Shown here piece by piece: positions 8,194 to 15,822 of a DNA stretch of 64,000 bases. Position numbers and translations under genes: made by a program. The notes under the pieces are model-generated. The model ran no database searches. It saw only the letters and a list, made by a program, of their open reading frames with translations, and was not told where the DNA came from. Origin of the DNA: Flavobacterium sp. 1 (GTDB taxonomy: Bacteria; Bacteroidota; Bacteroidia; Flavobacteriales; Flavobacteriaceae). The first letter of the stretch is position 1; each line of letters begins with the position of its first letter. The stretch covers positions 1,550,001-1,614,000 of the forward strand of contig NZ_PGER01000001.1 in the NCBI RefSeq assembly GCF_002797935.1, in the 5' to 3' direction.

Positions 8194-8372
8194 AACGCAA
8201 AAGCAATAAAATAAAATGGAATAGTAATTCTGTTTATTTTCAGAAGCAATTGGAACAAAATAATGCAAAAATTAATGATAAAATTCTAGAAAACAGAGAA
8301 GAAACATGTACACATTTTTTTAAGAATTTCGAAAATGCAAAACAAGGATTTAAAAATATTGCTCATGAATGA
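8194..8372 (+). pseudogene. possible gene remnant, Lys/Asn-rich helical tail
   Basis: An open stretch without a start codon reads ...YFQKQLEQNNAKINDKILEN, then REETCTHFFKNFENAKQGFK and NIAHE before a stop. The heptad-like pattern of charged residues suggests a helical C-terminus of a lost protein. No family is recognised. It fills most of the gap between the IS remnant and the DUF134 gene; chance cannot be excluded. Confidence 0.25.
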
Positions 8373-8445
8373 AGCTTTGTAATTAAAAAAAGCAAACATA
8401 CTAATTAACAGATTTTCTAATATTAATTATAACAGCAACTAAATA

Positions 8446-8868
8446 ATGCCACGACCGAAGCTAAATAGAACTATTGTAAATCCACCGATAATGGAAGGTT
8501 TTAGGCCTTTTGGAATTGCTATGACAGATTTAGAACCTGTTATATTGTTGTACGAAGAATACGAGTCAATACGACTCTCAGATTACGAGGGATTAACACA
8601 AGAACAATCCGCCGAACAAATGAACGTTTCAAGACCAACCTTTACCCGAATATATGAAAAAGCAAGGAGAGCAATTGCTAAAGCTTTTGTTGAAGGCAAA
8701 GCAATTTTTATTGAAGGCGGGAATTACCACACAGACGATTACTGGTACAAGTGCGAAAATTGCTTAAAATTGAACATTCACAAAGAGGAAACCGATTCCT
8801 GCAATTACTGTCACTCTAATTTTTTACGAAGATTAAACAAAAAAACAGAACCTAATGGAAGCAAATGA
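8446..8868 (+). CDS. DUF134 family helix-turn-helix protein with zinc ribbon tail
   Basis: A 140-residue protein. It begins MPRPKLNRTIVNPPIMEGFR and continues with VILLYEEYESIRLSDYEGLT, the signature of DUF134 (a sigma-70 region 4-like HTH; here LTQEQSAEQMNVSRPTFTRI). The tail adds two Cys pairs (CENC and CNYC) that would bind one metal ion. DUF134 proteins are commonly next to NifX/NifB-type iron-molybdenum cofactor proteins, as here, and are presumed regulators. The stop overlaps the next gene by 14 bp, implying translational coupling. Confidence 0.88.
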   Translation: MPRPKLNRTIVNPPIMEGFRPFGIAMTDLEPVILLYEEYESIRLSDYEGLTQEQSAEQMNVSRPTFTRIYEKARRAIAKAFVEGKAIFIEGGNYHTDDYWYKCENCLKLNIHKEETDSCNYCHSNFLRRLNKKTEPNGSK

Positions 8869-9061
8869 TAGTAATGGATATTGTATCTGCCTGCATTGCA
8901 ATACACGGCTCCCCCACACTGAAGGACAGCCATGTCGAGATAATGATTGTCCGCAATGCAGAAAAAAATTAATTAGAGAAGGAAGTTATCATCATCAACT
9001 GTATTTATCAAAAAAAGGAGATGTTAATCAATACCCTCCCGTATTCAAATCATGTAAATAA
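8855..9061 (+). CDS. small zinc-ribbon / rubredoxin-like protein
   Basis: A 68-residue protein with CICLHC and CRDNDCPQC clusters, enough cysteines for one zinc or iron site, then a basic His-rich segment (REGSYHHQLYL). It overlaps the DUF134 gene and precedes the NifX-like gene by 54 bp, so the three probably form one operon. Similar small Cys-rich proteins accompany DUF134/NifX genes in other genomes; the exact role is unknown to me. Confidence 0.7.
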   Translation: MEANDSNGYCICLHCNTRLPHTEGQPCRDNDCPQCRKKLIREGSYHHQLYLSKKGDVNQYPPVFKSCK

Positions 9062-9115
9062 AACAAGTATGATATGGAATGGAAGCTTTATCATACATAC
9101 TAAAAATCAACCATT

Positions 9116-9571
9116 ATGATAAAATTAGCAGTACCAACAAGCGGAAATATTGTCGATGACCATTTTGGACATTGTGATGCATACACTCTATTTACAATTA
9201 ATGCAAATAAAAAAATTGAACAAACTGAAATGTTGCCCTCACCGCAGGGTTGCGGTTGTAAAAGTAATATTGGAGCTATATTAAAAGAAAAAGGTGTCAG
9301 TGTAATGCTTGCCGGAAATATGGGAACAAGAGCATTAAATGTGCTGAAAAATCATGACATTGAGGTTTATTGTGGCTGTTCAGGCGGTGTTCTCCAACTT
9401 GTCGAAAGCTTTTTGAAAGGTAAAATTGGAGAGACAGTATCTGTGCATAAGAAATCAAAAAAAATGTGCGGTCTTCAAAAAATTAAAAATGTTACTATTG
9501 CTCGTGTTTTGTTTTCGAAACAAACCGAAGAACTAAAAACAATTCATTTCCTTTACAAGGCTTTTATCTAA
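9116..9571 (+). CDS. NifX/NifB-type dinitrogenase iron-molybdenum cofactor family protein
   Basis: A 151-residue protein of the RNase H-like NifX/NafY fold: MIKLAVPTSGNIVDDHFGHC at the N-terminus, PSPQGCGCKSNIGAILKEKG in the middle and VMLAGNMGTRALNVLKNHDI plus VYCGCSGGVLQLVESFLKGK later. Such proteins bind Fe-S or metal clusters; stand-alone members outside nitrogen fixers have no settled function. No nif genes are seen here. After about residue 110 the sequence departs from the usual short Cys/His-rich end and reads KKMCGLQKIKNVTIARVLF..., about 35 residues of unfamiliar tail, which could reflect an old frameshift or a genuine extension. Confidence 0.85.
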   Translation: MIKLAVPTSGNIVDDHFGHCDAYTLFTINANKKIEQTEMLPSPQGCGCKSNIGAILKEKGVSVMLAGNMGTRALNVLKNHDIEVYCGCSGGVLQLVESFLKGKIGETVSVHKKSKKMCGLQKIKNVTIARVLFSKQTEELKTIHFLYKAFI

Positions 9572-9663
9572 CATTTTGACTCATAAATATCCAAATTTTT
9601 CAATAAATCCACTGTAAAAGCAGGCTGATTTAAATAAATTTTAAAGTTTTAATTATAATACAA

Positions 9664-11736
9664 ATGACAAATAATATACTTATTGAAAATCAATATAAAA
9701 GAACCCGTTTATTTGAAAAAGAAAATATAAGTTATTTGGTTAGAGTTTTAAAGAGATTTAATACCGTGCCAAAGATCAACAACATAAACATTATTACTTC
9801 AAATAATGAACCAAACCTATTTAAAATTGTTCCCAACAAATCAATTATAATTGGCTCGTCATTTTTAGACAAACCCGTTTTGGCTTTAATTTATCTAAGA
9901 TATGGTGTTGAATGGCAACTTTGGTACAAAGCTTTAGGAAAAGATAAATCAGACACCCTTTTATGCGATATAGCAGCTCTAAAAGTCACTAAAATATTTT
10001 ATGAAATATTGCCAAAAGAGGATAAGGAAAAATTAAAAAACCTCAATCATTTTTTAATTGACATGATTAAAAATGAGGAGTCTTTGGATATTGAATCTTT
10101 AATAAAACACAGAGAACTAGAATCTATACATGGAATAAATGATTCCAAAAAAGTATTTGAAAAATCTTGGGAACCAATTCTTGAAAATCTAGCAAAACCA
10201 ACTGAATATTTATTAATGTCAGGCGGCGATCTTAGATTGAATATTGACGAAATTGAATTGTTAAACAAATATGGCTGCCGGCCATTTCCAAGACCAGATG
10301 CATTTACTTTTGCCTCATCAACTGCAACAAGCATCTCTAATTTTGCTTTTGATAAAACTGACAAAGTTAGACGTATATTAATTCAAAATAGTTTAAAAAA
10401 AGGTTTCAAAAATACAACTATTGCATTTTCAGAATTGCTAAAAAACAACCTCAGAAAAACCCTTAAAATAAATGATGAATGCCAAATAATTTTTTCACCT
10501 TCGGGGACTGATTCTGCTCTTCAAATAGCAGCCATTACTCAAATTATTTCTGATAAGGAAATTACGCATGTTTTAGTAGCTTCTGATGAAACAGGCAGTG
10601 GCGTACCCGCAGCATTAAAGGGGTACCATTTTGAAAATACCACAGCTTTAAATCATCCTGTTACAAAAGGAAATAAAATTGAAGGATTTAGAGATATTGA
10701 TTTGATTAAAATTCCATTAAGAAATGAAAACGGCGGATTAAAATCTTCATTAGAATTGGATTCAGAAGTTTTTACTGCCGTTTCAAAAACTAATGAATTA
10801 GGAAGGCATATCGTATTACATGTAATGGATCAATCAAAATTAGGATATCAATCACCAAGCGAAAAAATAATTAAAAGCTTGGATACTCTTGACAATTTAT
10901 CAATGCAGATTATTGTAGACGCGTCACAGCTTAGATTAGACCCAAAAGACATACAAAATTATTTAAATAAAGGATATATTATTACAATAACCGGAAGCAA
11001 ATATTTTACAGGACCTCCATATTCAGGAGCATTAATCCTGCCTAAAAGAGTTAGTAAATCCATTAATTCTGCAAAAATTACAATGCCAAAAGGGTTAAAC
11101 AATTATTACAATCATTCCGATTGGCCAACATCCTGGTTTTGTTCCAAAGATTTATCAGATGGATTTAATTATGGGTCCAATATGCGCTGGAATGCTGCTA
11201 TAGTTGAAATGGATAGGTATTATAAAACACCCATTTTATACAGAAATATGGGAATTGAGATGTTTTGTAACTTTGTTGAAGACTCTATTAAAGATGTCGC
11301 TTTTTTAGAACCTCTTTTTGGAGATAAAACAAAAACAAACACTTATGACAGTAACGAATTTGGATTAAGAAACATTTGCACAATTTTTCCTTTTTTTATT
11401 CTTAAAGATGAAAAAGCATTATCTATTGATCAAGTAAAAAAAATCTACATATTGCTGAATTCTGACATATCCGACAAATTTGAAGATTCACATATAGAAA
11501 TCATTAGGCTTGCTTCTCAAAAATGCCATATTGGACAACCTGTTAATGTAAAATATGTCAATAATTTTCAAAGTGCAGTTTTGAGAATAAGTTTGGGGGC
11601 AAGAGTAATTTCTGAAAGCTGGGTTAATAGGGATATTAGTCTCTTTTTCAGAAACATCGAAACACAAATGAATCAGATTACTATAATTATAAAAAAGATA
11701 GAATTAATCCTAAACAATCCTGAATTGCTGGATTAA
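9664..11736 (+). CDS. large PLP-dependent enzyme (fold type I), uncharacterised
   Basis: A 690-residue soluble protein without signal peptide. Residues 200-600 have the layout of fold type I PLP enzymes near the class V aminotransferases: SPSGTDSALQ (about 278-287) for the phosphate-binding loop, VDASQLRLD with D419 to pair with the pyridine nitrogen, and ITGSKYFTGPP with K446 as the Schiff-base lysine. The first 190 residues and the last 90 match nothing I recognise, and the protein is about 250 residues longer than usual for the fold. It starts 92 bp after the NifX-like gene on the same strand and may be co-transcribed. The reaction cannot be assigned. The PLP call is firm on motifs, the rest is open. 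Confidence 0.7.
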   Translation: MTNNILIENQYKRTRLFEKENISYLVRVLKRFNTVPKINNINIITSNNEPNLFKIVPNKSIIIGSSFLDKPVLALIYLRYGVEWQLWYKALGKDKSDTLLCDIAALKVTKIFYEILPKEDKEKLKNLNHFLIDMIKNEESLDIESLIKHRELESIHGINDSKKVFEKSWEPILENLAKPTEYLLMSGGDLRLNIDEIELLNKYGCRPFPRPDAFTFASSTATSISNFAFDKTDKVRRILIQNSLKKGFKNTTIAFSELLKNNLRKTLKINDECQIIFSPSGTDSALQIAAITQIISDKEITHVLVASDETGSGVPAALKGYHFENTTALNHPVTKGNKIEGFRDIDLIKIPLRNENGGLKSSLELDSEVFTAVSKTNELGRHIVLHVMDQSKLGYQSPSEKIIKSLDTLDNLSMQIIVDASQLRLDPKDIQNYLNKGYIITITGSKYFTGPPYSGALILPKRVSKSINSAKITMPKGLNNYYNHSDWPTSWFCSKDLSDGFNYGSNMRWNAAIVEMDRYYKTPILYRNMGIEMFCNFVEDSIKDVAFLEPLFGDKTKTNTYDSNEFGLRNICTIFPFFILKDEKALSIDQVKKIYILLNSDISDKFEDSHIEIIRLASQKCHIGQPVNVKYVNNFQSAVLRISLGARVISESWVNRDISLFFRNIETQMNQITIIIKKIELILNNPELLD

Positions 11737-11774
11737 ATAGGTAGGAAGAAAACCAGCATAATGCAAATCAAATA

Positions 11775-11806
11775 ATAAAAAAAGCACCTCTAACTGAAGT
11801 GCTTTA
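11775..11806 (-). terminator. intrinsic terminator for the OsmC remnant
   Basis: Minus-strand AAAGCACTTC, loop AGTTA, GAGGTGCTTT followed by T tract: a 10-bp stem with one wobble pair. It lies about 25 bp after the OsmC stop and between two convergent genes, so it may also act against the PLP-enzyme transcript. Confidence 0.75.
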
Positions 11807-11830
11807 TAAACAATATTAAATTTGATTTCC

Positions 11831-12169
11831 TTAACGGATATTTAGTTCTTCAGTGATTATTGCATCATTTATTATAAGAATTTCCGGTTTCAATATGACT
11901 TTAGAATTAATTGAATTTGAAATGAGACAGGCTTTTTCGCTCATTTCCATCACTCGAATTCCTTTGTCTTTTAATCCTTCCTCATTGATGATCAGAATAG
12001 GGAACAATGTGATTTCGGTGATGTGGTATTTGCCTTCAATACGGTCTAAGGTTCCAATGGCATTACATTCGAATTTGCTGAAATTTAATTTGGAATTCTC
12101 GGCGACGATAAGAAATGTAGTCATAAAACAACTGTTTACTGCCCCCACAAAAAGATGTTCGGGCGACCA
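11831..12169 (-). pseudogene. OsmC-family peroxiredoxin-like protein, 5'-truncated
   Basis: The surviving frame reads SPEHLFVGAVNSCFMTTFLI and continues to ...GIRVMEMSEKACLISNSINS before the stop. SPEHLF-x-A-x-x-x-CFM and the later EKxCxIS cysteine are the two halves of the OsmC/Ohr active site, so the family is clear. Family members have about 45 residues before SPEHL; here the frame is open for only one codon before it and the sequence becomes unrelated. An ATG at 12148 lies after the conserved entry motif and is unlikely to restore function. The truncation faces a truncated tRNA across 58 bp. Confidence 0.75.
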
Positions 12170-12227
12170 TTATCAGCTATTAACCCTATAAAATTTTAAA
12201 TTCGGAATTATTAAAGCAAATTAGTAT

Positions 12228-12250
12228 AGTTCGAATCCTGCTCTCTCCAC
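12228..12250 (+). pseudogene. 3' end of a tRNA (probably tRNA-Ser), 5' part lost
   Basis: AGTTCGAATCCTGCTCTCTCCA is the T-loop, 3' side of the T stem, acceptor 3' strand and discriminator of a tRNA. No 5' T-stem strand, anticodon arm or matching GGAGAGA acceptor strand precedes it. It is followed by a hairpin terminator. tRNA-Ser is suggested by the CTGC-TCTCTCC end, but this is a guess. Confidence 0.7.
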
Positions 12251-12255
12251 AAAAA

Positions 12256-12285
12256 ACGTTTCAAGCAATTGAAGTGTTTTTTTTT
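12256..12285 (+). terminator. intrinsic terminator with GCAA tetraloop behind the tRNA remnant
   Basis: ACGTTTCAA, loop GCAA, TTGAAGTGT then eight T: a 9-bp stem with two G-U pairs and a GNRA loop. It is the natural terminator of the lost tRNA gene on the plus strand. Confidence 0.8.
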
Positions 12286-12296
12286 GCTTTATTCAC

Positions 12297-12338
12297 AAAA
12301 AAATCCCATCTCATTTTATAATTAATGAGACAGGATTT
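12297..12338 (-). terminator. intrinsic terminator of the SIMPL-domain gene
   Basis: Minus-strand AAATCCTGTCTCATT, short loop, AATGAGATGGGATTT and a T run form a stem of about 14 bp with a weak centre, 25 bp after the SIMPL stop codon. Confidence 0.7.
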
Positions 12339-12362
12339 TGAATTTCTAAGATTATTTAAAAC

Positions 12363-13052
12363 TTATTCTAATTTAAAACTGACACTCACATTGGCAGTAA
12401 TCTCAATTTCCCCTGCAGCCATTGTTTGTCTTGGTGAGGCACTGTCAGCTTCCATTGCCATCGATTTCATTGCATACACTGGTTGAGGATAGTAGATTTG
12501 CGTATTATCAGTAATAGTTATTGCTACGCCAACTTTTTGCCCTAAAACAGACACATAATCCTCCGCCTTCATTTTGGCGTCTTTCATAGCCAGTTTGCGG
12601 GCGTCCGCTTGATGCTGCGCTAGCTTTGACGATTGAAAAGTAACATTGTCAATTCGATTAATTCCTTGATCAACCAATCCTTCCATCAATTCATCATATT
12701 TTGCTAGATCTCTCAATAAAATTTCAATAGTCTGTACCGCATTATAGGTATGCTTCTTTTTCTCATAATCATACTGCGGATTCAGAGAAACTCTTTTTGT
12801 TTTATAATCTGCTGACGGTAAATTCATATTTTTGACTAACTTCAAAACTGCCTCCATTTGCTGATCATTTTGCTTTTTTACATCTTTGGCATTTGTACCT
12901 TTTGTCTCTACTGTAGCAGAGATAGTAACTTGATCTGGCACTGCTTTTATTTTCCCTTCACCTGAAACATTTATTTGAGGAATTAGTTTTACTTCTTGGC
13001 TATAAGTCAGCACAGTAAAAAAACAGACTAAGATTGCAATTGATTTTTTCAT
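12363..13052 (-). CDS. SIMPL domain (DUF541) periplasmic protein
   Basis: A 229-residue protein with a cleavable signal peptide (MKKSIAILVCFFTVLTYSQ). The mature part shows the SIMPL/DUF541 layout: INVSGEGKIKAVPDQVTISA, a central QTIEILLRDLAKYDELMEGL segment, ARKLAMKDAKMKAEDYVSVL and a C-terminal ITANVSVSFKLE strand. Members are periplasmic oligomers of unclear role (E. coli YggE relates to oxidative stress). It is 23 bp downstream of the rhomboid gene and ends at its own terminator, so the two are probably co-transcribed. Confidence 0.88.
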   Translation of the reverse strand: MKKSIAILVCFFTVLTYSQEVKLIPQINVSGEGKIKAVPDQVTISATVETKGTNAKDVKKQNDQQMEAVLKLVKNMNLPSADYKTKRVSLNPQYDYEKKKHTYNAVQTIEILLRDLAKYDELMEGLVDQGINRIDNVTFQSSKLAQHQADARKLAMKDAKMKAEDYVSVLGQKVGVAITITDNTQIYYPQPVYAMKSMAMEADSASPRQTMAAGEIEITANVSVSFKLE

Positions 13053-13075
13053 ACTTTTTATAATTAAATTAATAT

Positions 13076-13714
13076 TTATAGTTTACCCATTTTTGCCATT
13101 CCAAATAAAATAACAATAGGAATTGCTAATAGAACGGTCATTAAGGTATGTTCTTGTATTAATTCAGGATTTCTTAAAAGTGTAATCAGATACCCTCCTA
13201 TTGCCCCTCCAAAATGAGCTGTATGACCTATGTTATCATTTTTGGCTCTCATCCCATAGATTGAATACAATAAATATAAAATTCCGAATAAATAGGCTGG
13301 AATAGGAATAATAAAATAAAGCCCCAACATCATATCCGGCTGCAGTAAAATAGCTGAGTACAGTATACCTGTTACTGCACCCGAAGCGCCAACCGCTCTA
13401 TAGCCATAATCATCTTTATGGAATGCCATAGTCAGTAAACTCCCAAAGATTAAGCTTCCAAAATAAACCATAAGAAATGAAAATGTTCCTAAGAAACTAA
13501 AAACCACTGGCGCGAAAAAATAAAGCGTCAGCATATTAAATAATAAATGCCCCATATCAGCATGCAGAAATCCAGATGAAACCATTCTGATTTGTTCTCC
13601 TGCGCGTATACTTCCTACATGGAATTCATATTTTCTAAAAAAAGAAAAATCATTAAATCCTTTATAACTGATTAATACATTAGCAACAATAATTGCAATC
13701 AAAATGCTATTCAT
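13076..13714 (-). CDS. rhomboid family intramembrane serine protease
   Basis: A 212-residue polytopic membrane protein with about six segments. The catalytic serine is in GASGAVTG (S111) and the partner histidine in GHTAHFGGAIGG (H167), followed by the GxxxG-type helix; HADMGHLLFNMLTLYFF supplies the conserved loop 1 and H/N region. These proteases cut substrates within the membrane. Length and topology match the short bacterial six-helix class. It leads the two-gene unit with the SIMPL protein. Confidence 0.92.
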   Translation of the reverse strand: MNSILIAIIVANVLISYKGFNDFSFFRKYEFHVGSIRAGEQIRMVSSGFLHADMGHLLFNMLTLYFFAPVVFSFLGTFSFLMVYFGSLIFGSLLTMAFHKDDYGYRAVGASGAVTGILYSAILLQPDMMLGLYFIIPIPAYLFGILYLLYSIYGMRAKNDNIGHTAHFGGAIGGYLITLLRNPELIQEHTLMTVLLAIPIVILFGMAKMGKL

Positions 13715-13908
13715 AAATAAATACGTTTTTAAAAATTTGCTGTAAAGCTAACTATTATTTACTTGGCAAATGCCACTATCAGCAAGGAATTAAAGGTAAT
13801 TCTTATTTTTAAAAAGGATTTAACATCAATATATAACTAAATGATTAAATAAACATTAAAGAACATCTAAACGTAAATTAATACCCTATATTTGACGAAA
13901 TTAATAGA

Positions 13909-14778
13909 ATGAAATACCTTGTTTATCTAATTGTTTACCCTTTTTTATGGTGTATTTCAATGCTCCCCTTTCCGTTATTGTATCTTTTTTCAGATTTTGT
14001 TTATATAGTTTTATACCAAATTATTGGTTACAGAAAAAAAACAGTTCGTGAAAATCTCTCTTTGGCTTTGCCACATTTATCAAATAAAGAACGATTGATT
14101 ATTGAAAAGAAATTTTACCATCATTTGTGTGATATGTTTCTGGAAATGATAAAAACAATGAATATTTCCAAAGAAGAAATCTGCAAAAGATATGTTTTCA
14201 AAAATTTTGAAGTCTATGCAGATTTAGAAAAGAAACAAAAAAGCATTGCTATCATGTGCGCTCATTATGCCAGTTATGAATGGGTTATGTCGATGAATTA
14301 TTTTACAACATTTAAAAGCTTTGGAATTTATAAGCAAATAAAAAATCCTTACTTTGATAAATTAATACATACTATTCGTTCAAGGTTTAATGCACACTTA
14401 ATAACTACGAAAGAAACAATTCCTATCATCTCAAATAATTGCAGAAACAAAACATTATCAGTTTATGGATTTGCCAGTGATCAATCTCCAAAAGAAAACT
14501 GCGCCTACCATTGGGCGAAATTCATGGGAATTGAGGTTCCTGTTCATACCGGAGCCGAAATGCTTTCGAAAAAATATGACATGAATATTATTTTTCTTAG
14601 AACAAAAAAAGTAAAACGCGGTTATTATGAGGCTACTATGGAAGTTCTTTCTGAAAATGCAAAAAAAGTCCCAAACTACGAAATTACAGACCAGTTCTTA
14701 AAACTTGTAGAACAGCAAATTTATGAAACTCCAGAATACTATTTATGGACTCATAAAAGATGGAAACACAAAAGATAA
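13909..14778 (+). CDS. lipid A-type acyltransferase (LpxL/HtrB family), first of a tandem pair
   Basis: A 289-residue inner-membrane enzyme that would transfer a secondary acyl chain to lipid A or a related lipid. An N-terminal hydrophobic anchor (YLIVYPFLWCISMLPFPLLY) is followed by RKKTVRENLSLALP, the HX4E catalytic pair in CAHYASYEW (H119, E124), GIYKQIKNPYFDKLIHTIRS, and ASDQSPK before the C-terminal WTHKRWKHKR. These are the usual LpxL family blocks. The next gene is a close paralogue. Confidence 0.9.
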   Translation: MKYLVYLIVYPFLWCISMLPFPLLYLFSDFVYIVLYQIIGYRKKTVRENLSLALPHLSNKERLIIEKKFYHHLCDMFLEMIKTMNISKEEICKRYVFKNFEVYADLEKKQKSIAIMCAHYASYEWVMSMNYFTTFKSFGIYKQIKNPYFDKLIHTIRSRFNAHLITTKETIPIISNNCRNKTLSVYGFASDQSPKENCAYHWAKFMGIEVPVHTGAEMLSKKYDMNIIFLRTKKVKRGYYEATMEVLSENAKKVPNYEITDQFLKLVEQQIYETPEYYLWTHKRWKHKR

Positions 14779-14874
14779 CATTTTGTAATAATTGTTGAAT
14801 ACTTAGCGATTCTAAATTTTGAAAGAATATAAAGAAAAATATTATTTATTTATATTTGCATAAATTCAGACTAC

Positions 14875-15753
14875 ATGCAATACTTCATATATTTATTAGC
14901 CTATCCTCTAATTTGGAGCATATCGATGCTTCCTTTTCCATTACTATATTTATTTTCTGATATTGTTTATTTCTTTGTTTACAGAATTATTGGATATCGT
15001 AAAAAAACAGTTCGTGAAAATCTAGCTTTGGCACTTCCAAAATTATCCGACAATGAGCGCTTAGTCATTGAAAAAAAATTCTATCACCATATGTGTGATA
15101 TGTTTCTGGAAATGATAAAAACAATGAATATTTCTGAAGAGGAAATATGCAAGAGATTTGTTTTTAAAAACATTGACATGTATAAAGAGATAGAAAAACA
15201 AGGAAAAAGCGTTGCTATTATATGTTCTCATTATGCTAGTTATGAATGGATTATATCCATGAACTATTATTCTGACTTTACAGCCTATGGAATTTATAAA
15301 CAATTAAAAAATCCATATTTTGACAAATTAGTGCATAAAATCCGTTCTAGGTTCAATGCCAAATTAATTACTACAAAACAAACCGTACCGACAATAATTA
15401 ATAATAATAAGAATAATGTTTTGTCTTTGTATGGTTTTGCCAGTGACCAATCCCCTAAAGCCAAAGCAGCAGTGCATTGGTCAAAGTTTATGGGAATTGA
15501 AGTACCTGTTCATGTTGGTGCAGAAATGCTATCGAAAAGATACAATATGAATTTAATTTATCTGAATACTAAAAAAATATCGCGAGGTCATTATGAAGCA
15601 ACTCTTGAACTCCTCTCGGACAATCCAAAGGAAGTTCCAAACTTTGAACTCACTGATCAATATTTAAAACTTTTAGAAAAACAAATCTATGAAGCTCCTG
15701 AATATTATTTGTGGACACACAAAAGATGGAAATACAAGAGAGAAAGTGTCTAA
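14875..15753 (+). CDS. lipid A-type acyltransferase, second of a tandem pair
   Basis: A 292-residue paralogue of the preceding gene, colinear throughout: the same membrane anchor, RKKTVRENLALALP, the catalytic CSHYASYEW (H119, E124), ASDQSPKAKAAVHWSKFMGI and WTHKRWKYKR. The two proteins look well over 60% identical by eye, so they arose by tandem duplication. They may add different acyl chains or one may be redundant. A 96-bp gap separates them and may hold its own promoter. Confidence 0.9.
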   Translation: MQYFIYLLAYPLIWSISMLPFPLLYLFSDIVYFFVYRIIGYRKKTVRENLALALPKLSDNERLVIEKKFYHHMCDMFLEMIKTMNISEEEICKRFVFKNIDMYKEIEKQGKSVAIICSHYASYEWIISMNYYSDFTAYGIYKQLKNPYFDKLVHKIRSRFNAKLITTKQTVPTIINNNKNNVLSLYGFASDQSPKAKAAVHWSKFMGIEVPVHVGAEMLSKRYNMNLIYLNTKKISRGHYEATLELLSDNPKEVPNFELTDQYLKLLEKQIYEAPEYYLWTHKRWKYKRESV

Positions 15754-15822
15754 AATTTCAGATTTAGAAATTTGGCATAATAAAAAACTCTTAGCTTCTC
15801 AGTCTCTTAGAATCTCAATAAC

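Noticed and set aside
8446..9571. Nitrogen fixation genes
   Set aside because: Only a NifX-fold protein is present; NifHDK, NifB radical-SAM and NifEN are absent, so nitrogenase function cannot be claimed.
11853..12191. 112-codon plus-strand frame over the OsmC remnant
   Set aside because: The minus strand encodes clear OsmC motifs; the plus-strand frame has none.
12228..12250. Functional tRNA at the TTCGAATCC motif
   Set aside because: No acceptor, D or anticodon arms precede it; only the 3' end is present.
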